From Streptomyces swartbergensis (GTDB lineage Bacteria; Actinomycetota; Actinomycetes; Streptomycetales; Streptomycetaceae): a DNA stretch of 41,267 nt. This document shows, in pieces, positions 1 to 8,860 of this stretch. The stretch is taken from assembly GCF_002148965.1 (NCBI RefSeq), contig NZ_NGFN01000002.1, forward strand, positions 27,055 through 68,321, given 5' to 3'. The position numbers and the translations under genes were made by a program. Positions within the stretch are counted from its first letter, which is position 1, and each line of letters opens with the position of its first letter. Below the pieces are notes generated by a model, which was not told where the DNA came from, did not search any database, and saw only the letters and a program-made list of their open reading frames with translations.

Positions 1-894
1 GGAGACGCGACCGAACGGCACATTCTGCTCCAGCTCCGCCTGCCCCGGATGCTGGTGGCCCTCGCCGCGGGGGCCTGCCTGGGCGTGGCGGGCCTGGTTC
101 TGCAGTCCGCCCTGCGCAATCCGCTCGCCGGCCCGGAGGTCACGGGTGTGACGCCGGGCGCGGTGCTCGGGGCCGTCACCGCGACCGCTCTCGGGCTCGC
201 GGGGTGGGAATCACCCCTCGCCGTGGTCGTGGCCGCCTGCGTGGGCGGGTGCACCGGAGCCGCGCTGCTGTGGCTGCTCGCGGGGCGTGGCCGGGGCGAC
301 CCCGCGCAGATCGCCTTGCACGGGGTGCTCGTCTCGGCGGTGCTCGGCGGGCTCACCGCCATGGTGCTGCTGGTCGCGCCGGGTGAGCTCGGCAGCGTCG
401 TCCAGTGGCTCGTCGGCACGACCGAGGGCCGCGTGTGGCAGCACTGGCACCTGCTCTGGCCGTGGGCGCTCGCGTGGGGTGCCGTGGCGTGGCTGCTGGC
501 CGGGCCGCTGACCCTGCTGCGGTGCGGCGACGACATCGCCGGTGCCGCCGGGCTGTCCGCCGCGCGGGCCCGGACCCTCGCGCTGCTGTGCGCGGTGGCG
601 CTGACGGCCGGAGCGGTGGCCGCCGTGGGAGCGCTGGGCTTCGTCGGACTGCTCGTGCCGCACCTCGCGCTGGCCGTGTTCGGTGCGGACCTGCGGATGA
701 CGCTGCCCGGCGCCGCCCTGGTGGGCGCGGCCGTGGTGTGCGGGTCGGACGCCGCCGCGCAACTGCTGTCGCGGCTGCTGGCCCTCGCGCTGGACTCCGG
801 GCGGCTCACGCTGCCGGTCGGGGCCCTCACCACCTGCGTCGGAGCCGCGCTGCTGCTGGCCGTCGTACGCCGCTCCCCGAGCCGAACGTTCTGA
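1..894 (+). CDS. FecCD-family ABC permease, 5' end missing
   Basis: Integral membrane permease of a metal-siderophore importer of the BtuC/FecCD family. The reading frame is open from the first base of the window, and the residues before the first in-window Met (position 49) read RLPRM, matching the RLPR segment that family members carry before their second helix, so the true start lies upstream. Alternating hydrophobic stretches cover the whole protein; the family motif LRNPLAGPEVTGV is present near the start, and the GFVGLLVPHLA segment, where FecCD proteins contact their ATPase, is near positions 640-670. The ATPase gene follows with a TGATG junction or an 18-base gap, depending on its start. 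Likely partner of a substrate-binding lipoprotein outside the window. Family assignment is secure; the specific siderophore cannot be told. Confidence 0.93.
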   Translation, partial: GDATERHILLQLRLPRMLVALAAGACLGVAGLVLQSALRNPLAGPEVTGVTPGAVLGAVTATALGLAGWESPLAVVVAACVGGCTGAALLWLLAGRGRGDPAQIALHGVLVSAVLGGLTAMVLLVAPGELGSVVQWLVGTTEGRVWQHWHLLWPWALAWGAVAWLLAGPLTLLRCGDDIAGAAGLSAARARTLALLCAVALTAGAVAAVGALGFVGLLVPHLALAVFGADLRMTLPGAALVGAAVVCGSDAAAQLLSRLLALALDSGRLTLPVGALTTCVGAALLLAVVRRSPSRTF

Positions 895-911
895 TGCCGA
901 CGAAGGACAGA

Positions 912-1730
912 ATGACCGAACCCGTGGGAATCCGCGCCGAGGGAGTCCACTTCGGCTACCCCGGACGCCCCGTGCTGCGCGGCGTCGACGTGACCGTCGA
1001 ACCAGGCGAGCTGACCGCGCTCATCGGCCTCAACGGCTGCGGCAAATCAACCCTGTTGCGGCTCGCCGCCGGGCTGCTGCGGCCCGACCGGGGGCGCGTG
1101 CTGCTCGGCGGGAACGACCTCGCCCGGCTCTCCCGCCGCGCCACCGCCCGGCACGTCGCGCTGCTGCACCAGTCGGCCCCGGCCGTCCCCGGCATGACAG
1201 TGCGCCAACTCGTACGTCAGGGCCGGTACGCGGCGCGCGGCCCGCTCGGCATGCTGCGCGAGAGCGACGACCCCGTCGTACGGCGTGCGCTGCGCGATGT
1301 CGGCGTGGAGCAGTGGGCCGAGCGGGACGTCGACGCGCTGTCCGGGGGTGAGCGGCAGCGGGTCCGGCTCGCGATGGCGCTCGCGCAGGACACCCGGGTC
1401 CTCCTGCTCGACGAGCCGACCACGTACCTGGACCTGCACCACCAACTCGACGTGCTGCAGACCGTGGTGCGGCTGCGTGAGGAGCGGGGCCTCACCGTTG
1501 TGATGGTGCTGCACGACCTGGCCCACGCCGCCCGGTTCGCGGAGCGGATCGTGGCGCTGCGGGACGGCCGCGTGGTGGCCGACGGGCCGCCGAAGGAGGT
1601 CGTCACTCCGGGCCTGCTCGCCGATGTCCTCAAGGTGGCGGGGCGGGTCGGCCGGGACCCCGAGGGAGGCTGGCCGGTGTGCTACCCGGATCACCCCCTC
1701 CCCGGGGACGCGTATGAGGGGGCCTCGTGA
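912..1730 (+). CDS. FecE-like siderophore ABC transporter ATPase
   Basis: Cytoplasmic ATP-binding subunit (272 aa) that powers the preceding FecCD permease. Walker A GLNGCGKST is at residues about 39-47, the ABC signature LSGGERQR and the Walker B/D-loop LLLDEPTTYLD lie in the second half, followed by the H-loop VMVLHDL. The D-loop and the VMVLHDL segment are typical of FecE/FepC-type importers. I chose the ATG at 912 because AAGGA ends four bases before it; an in-frame ATG at 894 overlaps the permease stop (TGATG), has no ribosome-binding site of its own, and would add six residues by coupling. The 3' end overlaps the next gene by GTGA, so all four ABC genes look like one transcript. Confidence 0.93.
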   Translation: MTEPVGIRAEGVHFGYPGRPVLRGVDVTVEPGELTALIGLNGCGKSTLLRLAAGLLRPDRGRVLLGGNDLARLSRRATARHVALLHQSAPAVPGMTVRQLVRQGRYAARGPLGMLRESDDPVVRRALRDVGVEQWAERDVDALSGGERQRVRLAMALAQDTRVLLLDEPTTYLDLHHQLDVLQTVVRLREERGLTVVMVLHDLAHAARFAERIVALRDGRVVADGPPKEVVTPGLLADVLKVAGRVGRDPEGGWPVCYPDHPLPGDAYEGAS

Positions 1731-3466
1731 TCGTCCACCCCGAACTGCGTCGCGCCGCACGGCACGCACGGCGCCCCCTGCTCGCGGCCACCCTCCTCCA
1801 GGGGGCCGTCACCCTCACCCACCTCGCGCAGGCCGTGCTGCTGGCCGTCGCCCTCGCCGACGTGGCCACGGGCGACACCGACCGGCTCCCGCTGCTCGTC
1901 GGGGCGGTGCTCGGCGTCGTCGTCGCACGTGCCGGGCTCGGCTACGGGCAGCGGCGCTCCGCCACCCGAGCCGGAGCGCAGGTCAGGGTCCGTCTGCGGG
2001 ACGAACTCCTCGACCACCTCGGACGGCTGGGACCCGCGCACCTGACCACGGCGCGTGCCGGCGCCGTCCGCACCACCCTGGTCGACGGGGTCGAGGGCGT
2101 CGACGCCTATGTCTCCCGCTACCTGCCCCAGCTCCTCATCACCCTCCTCGTGCCGCCCCTGCTGCTCGCCGCCCTGGCCGCGGTCGAACCGGCCGCCCTC
2201 CTCGGCCTCGTCCCCGCCCTGCTGCTCGCCCTGTTCGGGCCGCGCGCCTGGGACCGGCTCCTCGCCAGGCGCGGCAGGGAACACTGGGACACCTACGAGC
2301 AACTGGGCGCCGACTACCTCGAAGCACTCCAGGGCATGCCCGCCCTGCGGGCCGCGGGCGCCGTCGGCCGCACCCGGGAGCGACTGGAGGAACGCTCGGC
2401 GGCACTGCACCGGGCCACCGTCGCCAAGCTCCGCGTGTCGCTCGTCGACACCGGGCTCACCGACCTGGCCATCCAGGGCGGCACCGCGGCGGCCGCGCTG
2501 CTCGCCTGCTGGTCGGCCGTCACCGGGTCCACCACGGCGACCGGCACCTATCTGGTGCTGCTCCTGGCCTCCGAGTGCTTCCGGCCCGTGCGCGACCTGT
2601 CCCGCGAGTGGCACGCCGGCTACCTGGGCGTGTCGGCCGCCGACGGCCTCGCGGCGCTGCGCACCGCCCGACCCGCCGTGCCCGACACCGGAACGGCACG
2701 GGCACACTGGCCGGGCCCGCCCCAGCTGCGCTTCGAGAACGTGGAGTTCGCCTACGACGGCGCCGACGCGCCGGCGCTGCGGGACGTCACCTTCACGGCG
2801 GAAGCGGGACGGATCACCGCCGTCGTCGGCCCGTCCGGCGCGGGCAAGTCCACGCTGCTCGCCCTGCTCCTGCGCCATCGCGACCCACAGCGGGGCCGGA
2901 TCACCGTCGACGGCCAGGACGTCACCGCGTACACGCTCGACTCACTGCGGCAGGGCATCGCCGTGGTCTCCCAGGAGACCTACCTCTTCCACGCCACGAT
3001 CGCCGACAACCTGCGCCTGGCCCGGCCCGGCGCCCCGGACGACGACCTGATACGCGCCGCACGCACCGCGGGCATCCACGACGAGATCGCCGCCCTCCCC
3101 GACGGCTATGGAACGGTCCTCGGCGAACGGGGCGCCACCCTCTCCGGCGGCCAGCGCCAGCGCCTCGCCCTCGCCCGGGCCCTGCTGGCCGACGCTCCGG
3201 TGCTCGTGCTCGACGAGGCGACGAGCGCGGTCGACGAACGCCGCGAGGCGGACATCGTCCGCGCACTGCTCGCCGCCGCGGGAGGCCGGACCGTCCTGGT
3301 GGTCGCGCACCGGCTCGCCGCCGTCCGGCACGCGGACCGCATCGTGGTGCTCGACGGGGGACGCGTGGACGCCGTCGGTGCGCATGCCGCCCTCGTCGAG
3401 GCCGGGGGCGTCTACGCCGAGCTGGTCAAGGCGGGCCACACGTATGAAGGAGGACTCGTCGCATGA
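1727..3466 (+). CDS. Exporter-fold ABC half-transporter (first of pair)
   Basis: Fused membrane-plus-ATPase protein (579 aa). Residues 1-310 form a six-helix type-1 exporter-fold membrane domain; the nucleotide-binding domain has Walker A GPSGAGKS at about 368-375, signature LSGGQRQR, Walker B LVLDEAT with its catalytic Glu, and H-loop VVAHR. GTG start at 1727 overlaps the ATPase stop (GTGA). The middle segment (ALQGMPALRAAG) is reminiscent of CydD-like proteins. Pairing with a second half-transporter immediately downstream indicates a heterodimer. Because it is coupled to a FecCD/FecE import system, the best inference is siderophore import or processing in the manner of mycobacterial IrtAB or Yersinia YbtPQ, exporter-fold proteins that import siderophores. 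A siderophore exporter or a CydDC-like thiol exporter remains possible. Confidence 0.88.
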   Translation: MIVHPELRRAARHARRPLLAATLLQGAVTLTHLAQAVLLAVALADVATGDTDRLPLLVGAVLGVVVARAGLGYGQRRSATRAGAQVRVRLRDELLDHLGRLGPAHLTTARAGAVRTTLVDGVEGVDAYVSRYLPQLLITLLVPPLLLAALAAVEPAALLGLVPALLLALFGPRAWDRLLARRGREHWDTYEQLGADYLEALQGMPALRAAGAVGRTRERLEERSAALHRATVAKLRVSLVDTGLTDLAIQGGTAAAALLACWSAVTGSTTATGTYLVLLLASECFRPVRDLSREWHAGYLGVSAADGLAALRTARPAVPDTGTARAHWPGPPQLRFENVEFAYDGADAPALRDVTFTAEAGRITAVVGPSGAGKSTLLALLLRHRDPQRGRITVDGQDVTAYTLDSLRQGIAVVSQETYLFHATIADNLRLARPGAPDDDLIRAARTAGIHDEIAALPDGYGTVLGERGATLSGGQRQRLALARALLADAPVLVLDEATSAVDERREADIVRALLAAAGGRTVLVVAHRLAAVRHADRIVVLDGGRVDAVGAHAALVEAGGVYAELVKAGHTYEGGLVA

Positions 3467-5244
3467 GCAGCACCACCGACGCCGACGTCGGCGTCTCGCA
3501 CAGCAGCACCACCGACGCGTCCGTGCCCGCACGCGGCTCACTGCGTGCCCTGTTGCCGGCCCTCGGCGGACACCGGGCGATGATGGCCCGCACCTGCGCC
3601 GCGGCGCTCATGGAACAGGGCTCGCTGGTCGCGCTGCTGACACTGGCCGCGCACACCGTCGGTACCGCCGTCATCGCCGGCCACGCCCCCTCGCCCGGTA
3701 CGGTCACGGCTCTGGTCCTCCTCGTCCTCGTACGCCCCCTGATGACCTGGCGCGAGATGGACCTCTCCCACGACCTGGCCTATCGGGTGCTGGCCGAGCT
3801 GCGAGTGCGGGTCTTCGACGGGCTCGCCCGCAGCGCACCCGCCCGCGTGGCCGGCCGGCGCAGCGGGGACCTGGCCGCGACGGCGATGGCCGACGTGGAG
3901 GCGCTGGAGTTCTTCTACGCCCACACCACGGCCCAACTCCTCGCCTCCGGCGTGGTGTTCACCGGCGGAGCCACCGCTCTGGCCACGGTGGAGCCCTGGC
4001 TGCTGGCAGCGGTGCTGCCGGTCGCCGCGCTGCTCGCCGTGGCACCCTTCGCCGACGCACGCGGACGCGCCGCACGCGGGGCCCGTACCCGGGCGGCCGC
4101 CGCGAAGCTGTCGGCCGACACCGTGGAGGCCGTCGACGGGCTGCGTGAACTGCTCGCCTTCGGCGGGCTGTCCCAGCGGCGCGGCCGTCTCGCCGAACAG
4201 GGCCGGAAGGTGGGCAAGGCCCAGCGTGCGGAGGCCACCTGGGAAGCCATGGCCGCCGCCGTACGCGATCTGCTCATCGTGCTCGCGGTCCTCGGCGTGG
4301 TCGCCGCCGCCGCGCAGTCCGTGGCCTCCGGACGGCTGGACGGAGCGTGGGCCCCGGCGGCGATGGCGCTCGCCCTGTCGGTGCTGGGCCCGGTAGCCGA
4401 GTCGGCCAGGGCGCTGAGCCAGGCCGTGGGGCTGCGTGCCGCGGCCGCCCGCGTCGACGCGGCTGTGAAAGCGCCCGCTCTCGCTCCGCCGCCCACCTCA
4501 CCGCGCCCGCTTCCCCCCGGCCCGCTGGGCGTCCGGCTGCATCGGGTGAGTTTCGACTACGGGGGCCGGCCGGTGCTGGACGGGGTCGAGTTGACGGTCC
4601 CCGCGGGGCAGACCCTCGCCCTGGTCGGTGTTTCCGGAGCTGGGAAGTCCACGTGCGCCCATCTGCTGGCCCGTTTCTGGGACCCGTCCGAGGGAGCAGT
4701 CCAGTTGGTGCCCGGCGACGGCGCCGCCGTCGATCTTCGCGACCTGGCCGACGCCGAACTCCGCCGTGCCGTCGCCGTCGTGGGCCAGGACACGCCTCTC
4801 TTCCACGGCACCCTCGCCGACAACCTGCGCCTGGCCGCACCGGACGCGGACGACGACCTCCTCGCCGAGACGGCCCGGTTGTGCGGCGTCGACCGGATCG
4901 CCCCCATGGACACCCCCGTCTCCGAACGCGGCGCCTCCCTCTCCGGCGGTCAGCGCGCCCGGATCGCCCTCGCCCGCGCCCTGCTGGCCGACCCCAGGAT
5001 CCTCGTGCTGGACGAGACCACCGCCCACCTGGACAACACCGGTGACGCTCAACTCGCCACCGCGCTCGCCCAGGGCGATCGCACCACCATCGTCATTGCC
5101 CACCGCCCCACCACCATTCGCCGCGCCGACCGCATCGCCGTACTCGAAGCCGGCCGCATCGCCGAACACGGCACCTGGGACGACCTCACAGCCCGCCCCG
5201 ACGGCGCGCTCAACCGCGTACTGACTCCGGCCAGAGCGGCGTGA
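3463..5244 (+). CDS. Exporter-fold ABC half-transporter (second of pair)
   Basis: Second half-transporter (593 aa), with about 330 residues of membrane domain, then an ATPase domain: Walker A GVSGAGKS (about 389-396), signature LSGGQRAR (493-500), Walker B ILVLDETT (catalytic Glu about 518) and H-loop His about 547. All ATPase residues look intact, so both nucleotide sites could be active, unlike many heterodimers with one degenerate site. The ATG at 3463 overlaps the previous stop (ATGA) and has a strong ribosome-binding site GAAGGAGGA eight bases upstream. The first 24 residues are a polar Ser/Thr/Asp-rich tail. A heterodimer with the preceding protein is inferred from adjacency and coupling. 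It is the last gene of the four-gene ABC operon. Confidence 0.88.
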   Translation: MSSTTDADVGVSHSSTTDASVPARGSLRALLPALGGHRAMMARTCAAALMEQGSLVALLTLAAHTVGTAVIAGHAPSPGTVTALVLLVLVRPLMTWREMDLSHDLAYRVLAELRVRVFDGLARSAPARVAGRRSGDLAATAMADVEALEFFYAHTTAQLLASGVVFTGGATALATVEPWLLAAVLPVAALLAVAPFADARGRAARGARTRAAAAKLSADTVEAVDGLRELLAFGGLSQRRGRLAEQGRKVGKAQRAEATWEAMAAAVRDLLIVLAVLGVVAAAAQSVASGRLDGAWAPAAMALALSVLGPVAESARALSQAVGLRAAAARVDAAVKAPALAPPPTSPRPLPPGPLGVRLHRVSFDYGGRPVLDGVELTVPAGQTLALVGVSGAGKSTCAHLLARFWDPSEGAVQLVPGDGAAVDLRDLADAELRRAVAVVGQDTPLFHGTLADNLRLAAPDADDDLLAETARLCGVDRIAPMDTPVSERGASLSGGQRARIALARALLADPRILVLDETTAHLDNTGDAQLATALAQGDRTTIVIAHRPTTIRRADRIAVLEAGRIAEHGTWDDLTARPDGALNRVLTPARAA

Positions 5245-5251
5245 CAAGCGA

Positions 5252-5425
5252 TTACGCGACGAACAGGAGGACGCTGATCGCCGGCATCACCACGACGCTG
5301 GCGCCGTGGATGCCGTAAACGGCCGCCTTGGGCCCATTGCTGCGCAGCACGATCAGCGTCCTCGGTTTCGGCGTGCCGGGGATGCCGAAGCCAACCGGGG
5401 AGGAACCGCTCGAATTCCTCGTCAC
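5252..5425 (-). CDS. Doubtful small hydrophobic-tail ORF
   Basis: A 57-codon GTG-initiated frame whose C-terminal half is hydrophobic (VYGIHGASVVVMPAISVLLF) and looks protein-like. Its GTG overlaps a TGA in its own frame, and a second minus-strand frame starting at the ATG at 5501 begins plausibly (MAGIVEWSVPHALC, then LSDEEFERFLPGW) before turning into Arg-rich sequence around 5390. The two could be halves of one small membrane protein broken by a frameshift, downstream of the LRR gene. I do not recognise a family. It may equally be chance coding in GC-rich DNA. Confidence 0.25.
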   Translation of the reverse strand: MTRNSSGSSPVGFGIPGTPKPRTLIVLRSNGPKAAVYGIHGASVVVMPAISVLLFVA

Positions 5426-5513
5426 TCAGATCGCCGGCACCCCAGCGGCCGACCACGCGACAAAGGGCGTGCGGCACCGACCACTCCACGATCCCCGCCA
5501 TGACCGAGGCAGT

Positions 5514-6242
5514 TCACAGCAGGACCACGCAGCCCCGCTGTTCCAGCTCGCAGAGCAGTTGCGGGGAGGGAGTACAGGGGTTCCAGCGCAGATCCAGCTT
5601 CTCCAGCGCAGGCATCCGTACGACCCAGCCCGGCAATTGGACGATGCGGTTGCTTCGCAGGTCGAGCTGGCGAAGCCGTGGAAGGCACATCACGGGCTCC
5701 GGCAACTCGTCGAGTGCGTTCTCCCGCAGGTCAAGGTGCCGTAGCTCGTCCAGTTCAGCGATCGAGGCCGGCAGACGTGTGAGCTTGTTCGCCCGGAGCC
5801 AGAGTTCGCGCAGCTTGCGGAGACAGCCGATGCCGACGGGCAGCGTGGTCAGCCGGCTGTATTGGGCGCGAAGTTCGATCAGCTCGGTCATCCGGCCGAT
5901 GGTTTCGGGCAGGGCGGTGAGAGGGTTTTCACCGACGTTGAGATAGCGCAGCCGCACCAGGTTTCCCAGCGAGTCCGGGAGCCGGGACAGGTTGTTGTCG
6001 TGCAGGTAGAGGCAGCCGCTGAGTTCGGCCAGGTCACCCAGAGAGTCGGGAAGCGACGTGAGCTCGTTGTGGCCGAGATCCAAGGTCGTGAGCCGGTGCA
6101 GTTGTCCGATCCTGGAGGGGAGGTCCGTAAGCCCGTTGTCCGCCAGGATCAGCACCTCCAGCTCGGTTCGTCGCCAGACCGGCTCGGGCACTTTCCCGAG
6201 CCGGTGGCGCCAGAGGTTGAGTGTGGTGGGTGTGGGCTGCAC
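5514..6242 (-). CDS. Leucine-rich-repeat protein
   Basis: Predicted cytoplasmic protein (242 aa) built almost wholly of leucine-rich repeats with a period of about 23 residues; at least seven copies of the pattern LxxLxLxxNxLTxLPxxIG are readable (for example LEVLILADNGLTDLPSRIG). The consensus matches the bacterial/plant-type intracellular LRR solenoid, which generally serves protein binding. I start it at the GTG at 6242 (VQPTPTTLNLWRH) because the solenoid cap begins there and a GAAGGG lies upstream; the frame stays open to an ATG at 6488, but those extra 82 residues are low-complexity and unlike the rest. No enzyme domain is attached. Binding partner unknown. Confidence 0.82.
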   Translation of the reverse strand: MQPTPTTLNLWRHRLGKVPEPVWRRTELEVLILADNGLTDLPSRIGQLHRLTTLDLGHNELTSLPDSLGDLAELSGCLYLHDNNLSRLPDSLGNLVRLRYLNVGENPLTALPETIGRMTELIELRAQYSRLTTLPVGIGCLRKLRELWLRANKLTRLPASIAELDELRHLDLRENALDELPEPVMCLPRLRQLDLRSNRIVQLPGWVVRMPALEKLDLRWNPCTPSPQLLCELEQRGCVVLL

Positions 6243-6371
6243 GGCCGTTGGGTTCCCTTCCTTCGACGCTCCGGATACAGATTCTCGTGCCGGGGCTTGA
6301 GGTCCGTGCGGCGACGGGGCAGTTGGCTGGGACGTGCTGCCACGAGCCGACCGCTCACGCTCTCCGACTCT

Positions 6372-6381
6372 GCTATAGCAT
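6372..6381. promoter_or_regulatory. Perfect 10-bp palindrome TGCTATAGCA
   Basis: TGCTATAGCA reads the same on both strands and sits in the 305-base gap between the LRR gene (minus) and the MMPL gene (plus), in a locally AT-rich stretch with promoter-like TATAGC and GAATAATCT. The core GCTATAGC recurs in the regulatory gaps of the catabolic island (near 11820 and 22233). It may be an operator for either neighbour. I see no gene in the rest of 6243-6547. Confidence 0.4.
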
Positions 6382-6547
6382 GCAGTGAATAATCTACTGT
6401 CAAGGAAGGCGACCAGTGGCGTACCGGCAGCGCCTTGACGGTGGTGCGGTGCGACCGTCAACAAACCCTCAGGTACATCGCGGGGCACCCGTCAAATTCG
6501 CCGACGAGGATCGGAGCCTCAATCCACTACCGATGAGGGATGCAGGC

Positions 6548-8752
6548 ATGGCTACGCTCTTGTACCGGCTGGGCGCGCTCGGCGCTCGACGGTGGCGAAC
6601 GATGTTGGTCGCATGGCTCCTGGCTCTCGGAGCGCTGATCGGCCTGGGGTTCGCGTTCGCAGGCTCCTTTCAGGACAGCAGCTCCATCCCCGGGTCACCG
6701 GCACAGACGGCTCTGACCAAAATGGACCGCCACTTCCCCTCCCCGGACGTGCAGTCCGCCCAGATCGTCTTCCAGGCCCCCTCCGGGCACAAGGTGACCG
6801 ATCCGGATCTGCGGAAGGCGCTGGCATCCACCCTCGCGGCGACGAGCGACGTGAGCGGCGTGACCGAAGTCGGCGATCCGGCCGAGGACGGCACCGTTTC
6901 CCGGGACGGACGCACCGCGGTCGCGGAAGTCAGCTTCACCACCAAGGCGGATGAGGACGTACCCGCCGGCACGCTCGACGCGGTGAAGGCCGCGGGCAGC
7001 CAAGCCGAACAGGCCGGTCTGAAGACCATCTACGGAGGTGACGCCTACGAAGAGTCACATCCGCCCGTCGGGCCCACCGAGTTGATGGGGATGGGAGTGG
7101 CACTGGTCATCCTCGTCATCACCTTCGGATCGCTGGCCGCCGCCGGACTGCCGCTGCTCACCGCCATCCTCGGCGTTGTCGGCGCCATGGCCGCGATGAT
7201 GGGCCTGGCGACGGTGTTCGGCGTGAGCGACAACGCACCCACCCTGGCCATCATGCTGGGTCTGGCCGTCGGCATCGACTACTCCCTGTTCATCGTCTCG
7301 CGGCACCGCGCCCAGCTCGCCTCCGGCATGCCTGTAGCGGAGTCCATCGCCAAGGCCAACGCAACCGCAGGCAGTGCCGTCGTGTTCGCGGGCGCCACTG
7401 TGATCATCGCCCTCGCAGGCCTCTCGGTCGCCGGCGTCCCCATGCTCACCTCCATGGGCCTTGCCTCCGCGGGAGCCGTCGCCGCCGCCGTCATCCTGGC
7501 CCTGGGCCTGCTTCCCCCACTGCTGGGAATGCTCGGCCGCAGGCTCATCCCCAAGCCCAGGACTCGCTCGAGTCGCAGGGCGGCACGGGCCGGCCGGACC
7601 CCGCTGGGCGTGCGCTGGACCGAGGGCGTGCTGCGTCGTCCGGTGCGTACCCTGATCATCGGATCCGTCAGCATCATCGCTCTCGCCCTTCCGGCGATGC
7701 AGCTGAAGGTCGCGGTCACTGACGAAGGCAACGGCCCCACAACGTCGGCGAGCCGTCAGGCCTACGACGCGGTCAGTGATGCTTTCGGCCCCGGAGCGAA
7801 CGGTCCTCTCGTCATCCTCGTCGAAGACGACGACCCGACCGTCATCAAGTCCACAGCCACCGCCGTCGAGGACGCGCTGGGTGACATCGACGGCATCGCG
7901 GATGTCAGTGGCGTCGACGTGGCCGAGGACCAGACAGCCGCCCGCATCCAGGTGGTCCCCGACACAGGGCCGCGGACCGAGGAGACCAGCAAGCTCGTCT
8001 CACTCCTGCGTACCGAGATGCGGCCTCTCGCCCAGTCGAGCGGCAGCTACGTCGCCGTCACCGGCATGACCGCGGTCAGCATCGACGTCGCCGACAAACT
8101 CAGCGGCGCTCTGGCCCCCTTCGCGATCGTCGTCGTCGGCTTCTCGCTGCTCCTTCTGATGATCGCCTTCCGGTCTGTCGCCATCCCCGTCAAGGCCACC
8201 ATCGGATTCCTGCTTTCCGTCGGTGCCGCGTTCGGAGCCACCGTCGCGGTCTTCCAGTGGGGCTGGCTGGCCGGCCCGCTGGGGGTGAGCAGCCAGGGCC
8301 CCGTGGCCGGCTTCATGCCCATCATCGTCATGGCCGTCCTGTTCGGACTCGCCATGGACTACGAGGTGTTCCTCGTATCCGCCATGAGGGAGGACTACGT
8401 CCACCACCGCAACGCACGCCTCGCCATCGTCACCGGAGCCCGCAACGCCGCCCGCGTGGTCACCGCGGCCGCCCTCATCATGATCTCGGTGTTCATCAGC
8501 TTCCTCTTCTCCCACGACGCCGACATCATGCCGATCGCGTTCGCCCTGGCCTTCGGAGTCCTGGTGGATGCCTTCCTGGTCCGCATGACCCTCGTACCCG
8601 CGGTCATGGCTCTCCTCGGCGACCGGTCCTGGTGGCTGCCCCGCCGACTGGACCGCGTCCTGCCGCACTTCGACGTCGAAGGCGGGGACGTCCAGGCCCC
8701 CGGCACGGTGCCTCAGGTTCCCCTCCAGCCCTCCACCCCAGTGACCATGTGA
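6548..8752 (+). CDS. MMPL-family RND transporter
   Basis: Inner-membrane proton-driven transporter (734 aa) of the MmpL/RND family, which exports lipids or hydrophobic compounds. Layout is the family standard: one N-terminal helix (about residues 17-38), a large extracellular loop (about 40-175), five helices, a cytoplasmic linker, then the same again. Both Asp-Tyr pairs of the proton relay are present: GIDYSLFIVSRHR (Asp about 244) and GLAMDYEVFLVSAMRE (Asp about 604). The ATG at 6548 has GAGGGA about eight bases upstream; upstream in-frame Mets exist at 6416 and 6533 but lie before the conserved start MATLLYRLG. A two-component system follows 108 bases downstream in the same direction and may control it. 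The substrate cannot be inferred. Confidence 0.92.
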   Translation: MATLLYRLGALGARRWRTMLVAWLLALGALIGLGFAFAGSFQDSSSIPGSPAQTALTKMDRHFPSPDVQSAQIVFQAPSGHKVTDPDLRKALASTLAATSDVSGVTEVGDPAEDGTVSRDGRTAVAEVSFTTKADEDVPAGTLDAVKAAGSQAEQAGLKTIYGGDAYEESHPPVGPTELMGMGVALVILVITFGSLAAAGLPLLTAILGVVGAMAAMMGLATVFGVSDNAPTLAIMLGLAVGIDYSLFIVSRHRAQLASGMPVAESIAKANATAGSAVVFAGATVIIALAGLSVAGVPMLTSMGLASAGAVAAAVILALGLLPPLLGMLGRRLIPKPRTRSSRRAARAGRTPLGVRWTEGVLRRPVRTLIIGSVSIIALALPAMQLKVAVTDEGNGPTTSASRQAYDAVSDAFGPGANGPLVILVEDDDPTVIKSTATAVEDALGDIDGIADVSGVDVAEDQTAARIQVVPDTGPRTEETSKLVSLLRTEMRPLAQSSGSYVAVTGMTAVSIDVADKLSGALAPFAIVVVGFSLLLLMIAFRSVAIPVKATIGFLLSVGAAFGATVAVFQWGWLAGPLGVSSQGPVAGFMPIIVMAVLFGLAMDYEVFLVSAMREDYVHHRNARLAIVTGARNAARVVTAAALIMISVFISFLFSHDADIMPIAFALAFGVLVDAFLVRMTLVPAVMALLGDRSWWLPRRLDRVLPHFDVEGGDVQAPGTVPQVPLQPSTPVTM

Positions 8753-8860
8753 CGCCATGAGACAGCAGGCCGATACCGGGACGTACATCGCTTCCGCCAT
8801 GACGGCAGAAGCAGTGGCAGACGTCGGGCAACACGCACTCCGCCCGCACAAGGAGCACGT

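Noticed and set aside
1624..3447. 607-codon frame overlapping the first half-transporter
   Set aside because: Arg/Pro/His low-complexity translation on the same strand as a clear ABC gene; shadow frame.
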